Positions 58,403 to 64,000 of a DNA stretch of 64,000 nucleotides are shown here, piece after piece. Each line of letters starts with the position of its first letter. Positions within the stretch are counted from its first letter, which is position 1. The notes under the pieces were generated by a model, which saw only the letters and a program-made list of their open reading frames with translations, searched no databases and was not told the DNA's origin. A program made the position numbers and the translations under genes. Origin of the DNA: Halichondria panicea (Eukaryota; Porifera; Demospongiae; Suberitida; Halichondriidae). The DNA lies in assembly GCF_963675165.1 (NCBI RefSeq), contig NC_087389.1, forward strand, positions 6,124,621 through 6,188,620. The letters are read 5' to 3'.

Positions 58403-59564
58403 GTACTTGCGAGTGTCCTGTGTGGTGTTCAATGTAGTCAGCTGTTATCTATCTCAACAGAAGCTTTACTAATTAGGCCATATTCTTGCCCACGCATTTG
58501 ACTACTTGTTGCAGTGAGTGATATTGTGTTATATATATAGAGTCATTCACTCACGAATGTAACGAGTGCAGTGCTGCATCTGCATGCAAGTTGCGCTGTG
58601 CTAATGCCTCTCGCCATGTGAACAGATAATGTTCGTGGTAAATATACGCTCCAAGTACTGAGTGAGAGGAGTTATTTCAAAAATGTGTCTATACTATACG
58701 TCAGTGGGGATCACATGACTTAGCAAGGCGCAGGCTTAGGTCCGACAGGCGCGGGGCAGGTCGAAGCAATTAGCCACTCTCATGTAAATCAAAACTCGTT
58801 TACGTTGCCATAAATCCCTAGCAACCATAGTATGAGTTAGACTGGAAACCACTCCCCTTCTCTCGGGAGAAAGGGACTGGCAAGCTGCCGTGTTGAGAAT
58901 TGTCCCAGTGCGTGAAGAATGTCACGCTGCCACAAGAATATAAACGTCACAAATACTCACGTGCCACCGCCCACACGCTAACTATACATGACTGTATTAC
59001 TGCACAAAAATATTATTGGCCTTGAGTATAAGTACATCACTGGCGGTCTGTTATCGAGGCTGAAATAATATCACCCACGCATTACGCATTTTGTGGTTTG
59101 TTCTAATTGCATTCCAACGGGACAACTCTCAACATGGCAACTTGCCAGTCCCCATTGCCCAGAGCGAAGGGAGTGGTTTCCAGTCTAAGTATGAGTGTTA
59201 TATATCCTATGTGATTGGCTAGCTATATATAATTGTGAATTTACTCCTCTACCATGGTAACTCACTATCATCTCTTCACTTAAATCTAGCTACAGTGCAG
59301 TATATAAAGCAACCAAACATTGATTACAGACATTGATTACAGGCATGCAGCCAGAGATGTGATTCCCACACCCATGTACAGCAGTAACATAGCGCTTCTT
59401 CTGTAATCTGCTCCTGACTCTATTGAGGTCAGTACCACCCCTGACTAAGTTATGTATGCACAAAGAGATTACGCACATGCCTATAGCCTCGATTCCAGAC
59501 CGCTTAGAAGAATACACTATAATTATACTAAAAATCACCATAATTATAGTTCTTGCTATTGAAA
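58403..59564. other. intergenic space with repeat fragments
   Basis: No gene seen. It holds a reverse-orientation fragment of the 8569/15590 repeat (58593-58619, gctaatgcctctcgccatgt), a half-copy of the 48869 palindromic element (about 58741-58785), the element 58838-59187, and an AGCCTCGATTCC motif (about 59484). Confidence 0.55.
58838..59187. mobile_element. inverted-repeat element with 9-bp target duplication (TAGACTGG ends)
   Basis: About 85-bp ends are inverted copies, starting tagactggaaaccactcccc and ending ggagtggtttccagtcta. Exact direct repeats agtatgagt flank it (58829-58837, 59188-59196). Non-coding. Confidence 0.9.

Positions 59565-64000
<4,436 letters not shown>

Noticed and set aside
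59290-59541. Minus-strand 83-residue frame near the P450-E 3' end
   Set aside because: No domain, low-complexity hydrophobic start, and no splice partner; likely chance.

Overview
The window looks like nuclear DNA from an early-branching animal, most likely a demosponge. This is inferred from AT-rich sequence with many short introns, gene tails only tens of bases apart, GT/CA microsatellites, a mitochondrial-clan cytochrome P450 cluster, a synphilin-1-like gene and very many short inverted-repeat elements. I could run no database search, so the organism is a guess; gene calls rest on motifs, on splice phases that close, and on comparison between copies inside the window.

Left part (1-14.5 kb). 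A terminal exon of an unknown plus-strand gene faces a small ZAD-like zinc-finger gene. A KDZ-type DNA transposon of about 9.7 kb follows (873-10585), bounded by about 100-bp inverted repeats. It carries two convergent multi-exon genes: a plus-strand HMG-box-like protein and a minus-strand KDZ transposase. The transposase's first exon is broken by a 1.7-kb repeat that itself holds a smaller element. Next is a plus-strand multi-pass membrane protein of unknown function, with a truncated minus-strand LINE in its last intron.

Middle (14.5-32 kb). A synphilin-1-like ankyrin/coiled-coil gene on the minus strand has 14 coding exons (14494-26524) whose phases all join to give 1149 residues; a 5' non-coding exon lies near 30.06-30.15 kb. 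Its introns carry minisatellites and hairpin elements. Upstream on the same strand is a two-exon CtlX-like (arginine deiminase-related) hydrolase.

Right part (32-64 kb). Five tandem minus-strand P450 genes share a ten-exon layout. A and B read through completely (508 and 502 residues). C, D and E are decayed, each by different lesions (stop plus frameshift; frameshift plus loss of the haem cysteine; fusion of two exons by deletion). Between D and E, a Ty3-like LTR retrotransposon has inserted into a membrane-segment exon of a plus-strand gene, and a LINE has inserted into its 5' LTR. Target duplications date both events relative to each other. The LTR element has lost its reverse transcriptase and RNase H in frame but keeps gag, protease and integrase. 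A perfect (CA)129 tract lies in an intron of P450-E.

The most unusual items are the KDZ element with its HMG-box partner gene, the gag-protease-integrase deletion derivative with its nested LINE, and the set of independent P450 lesions.
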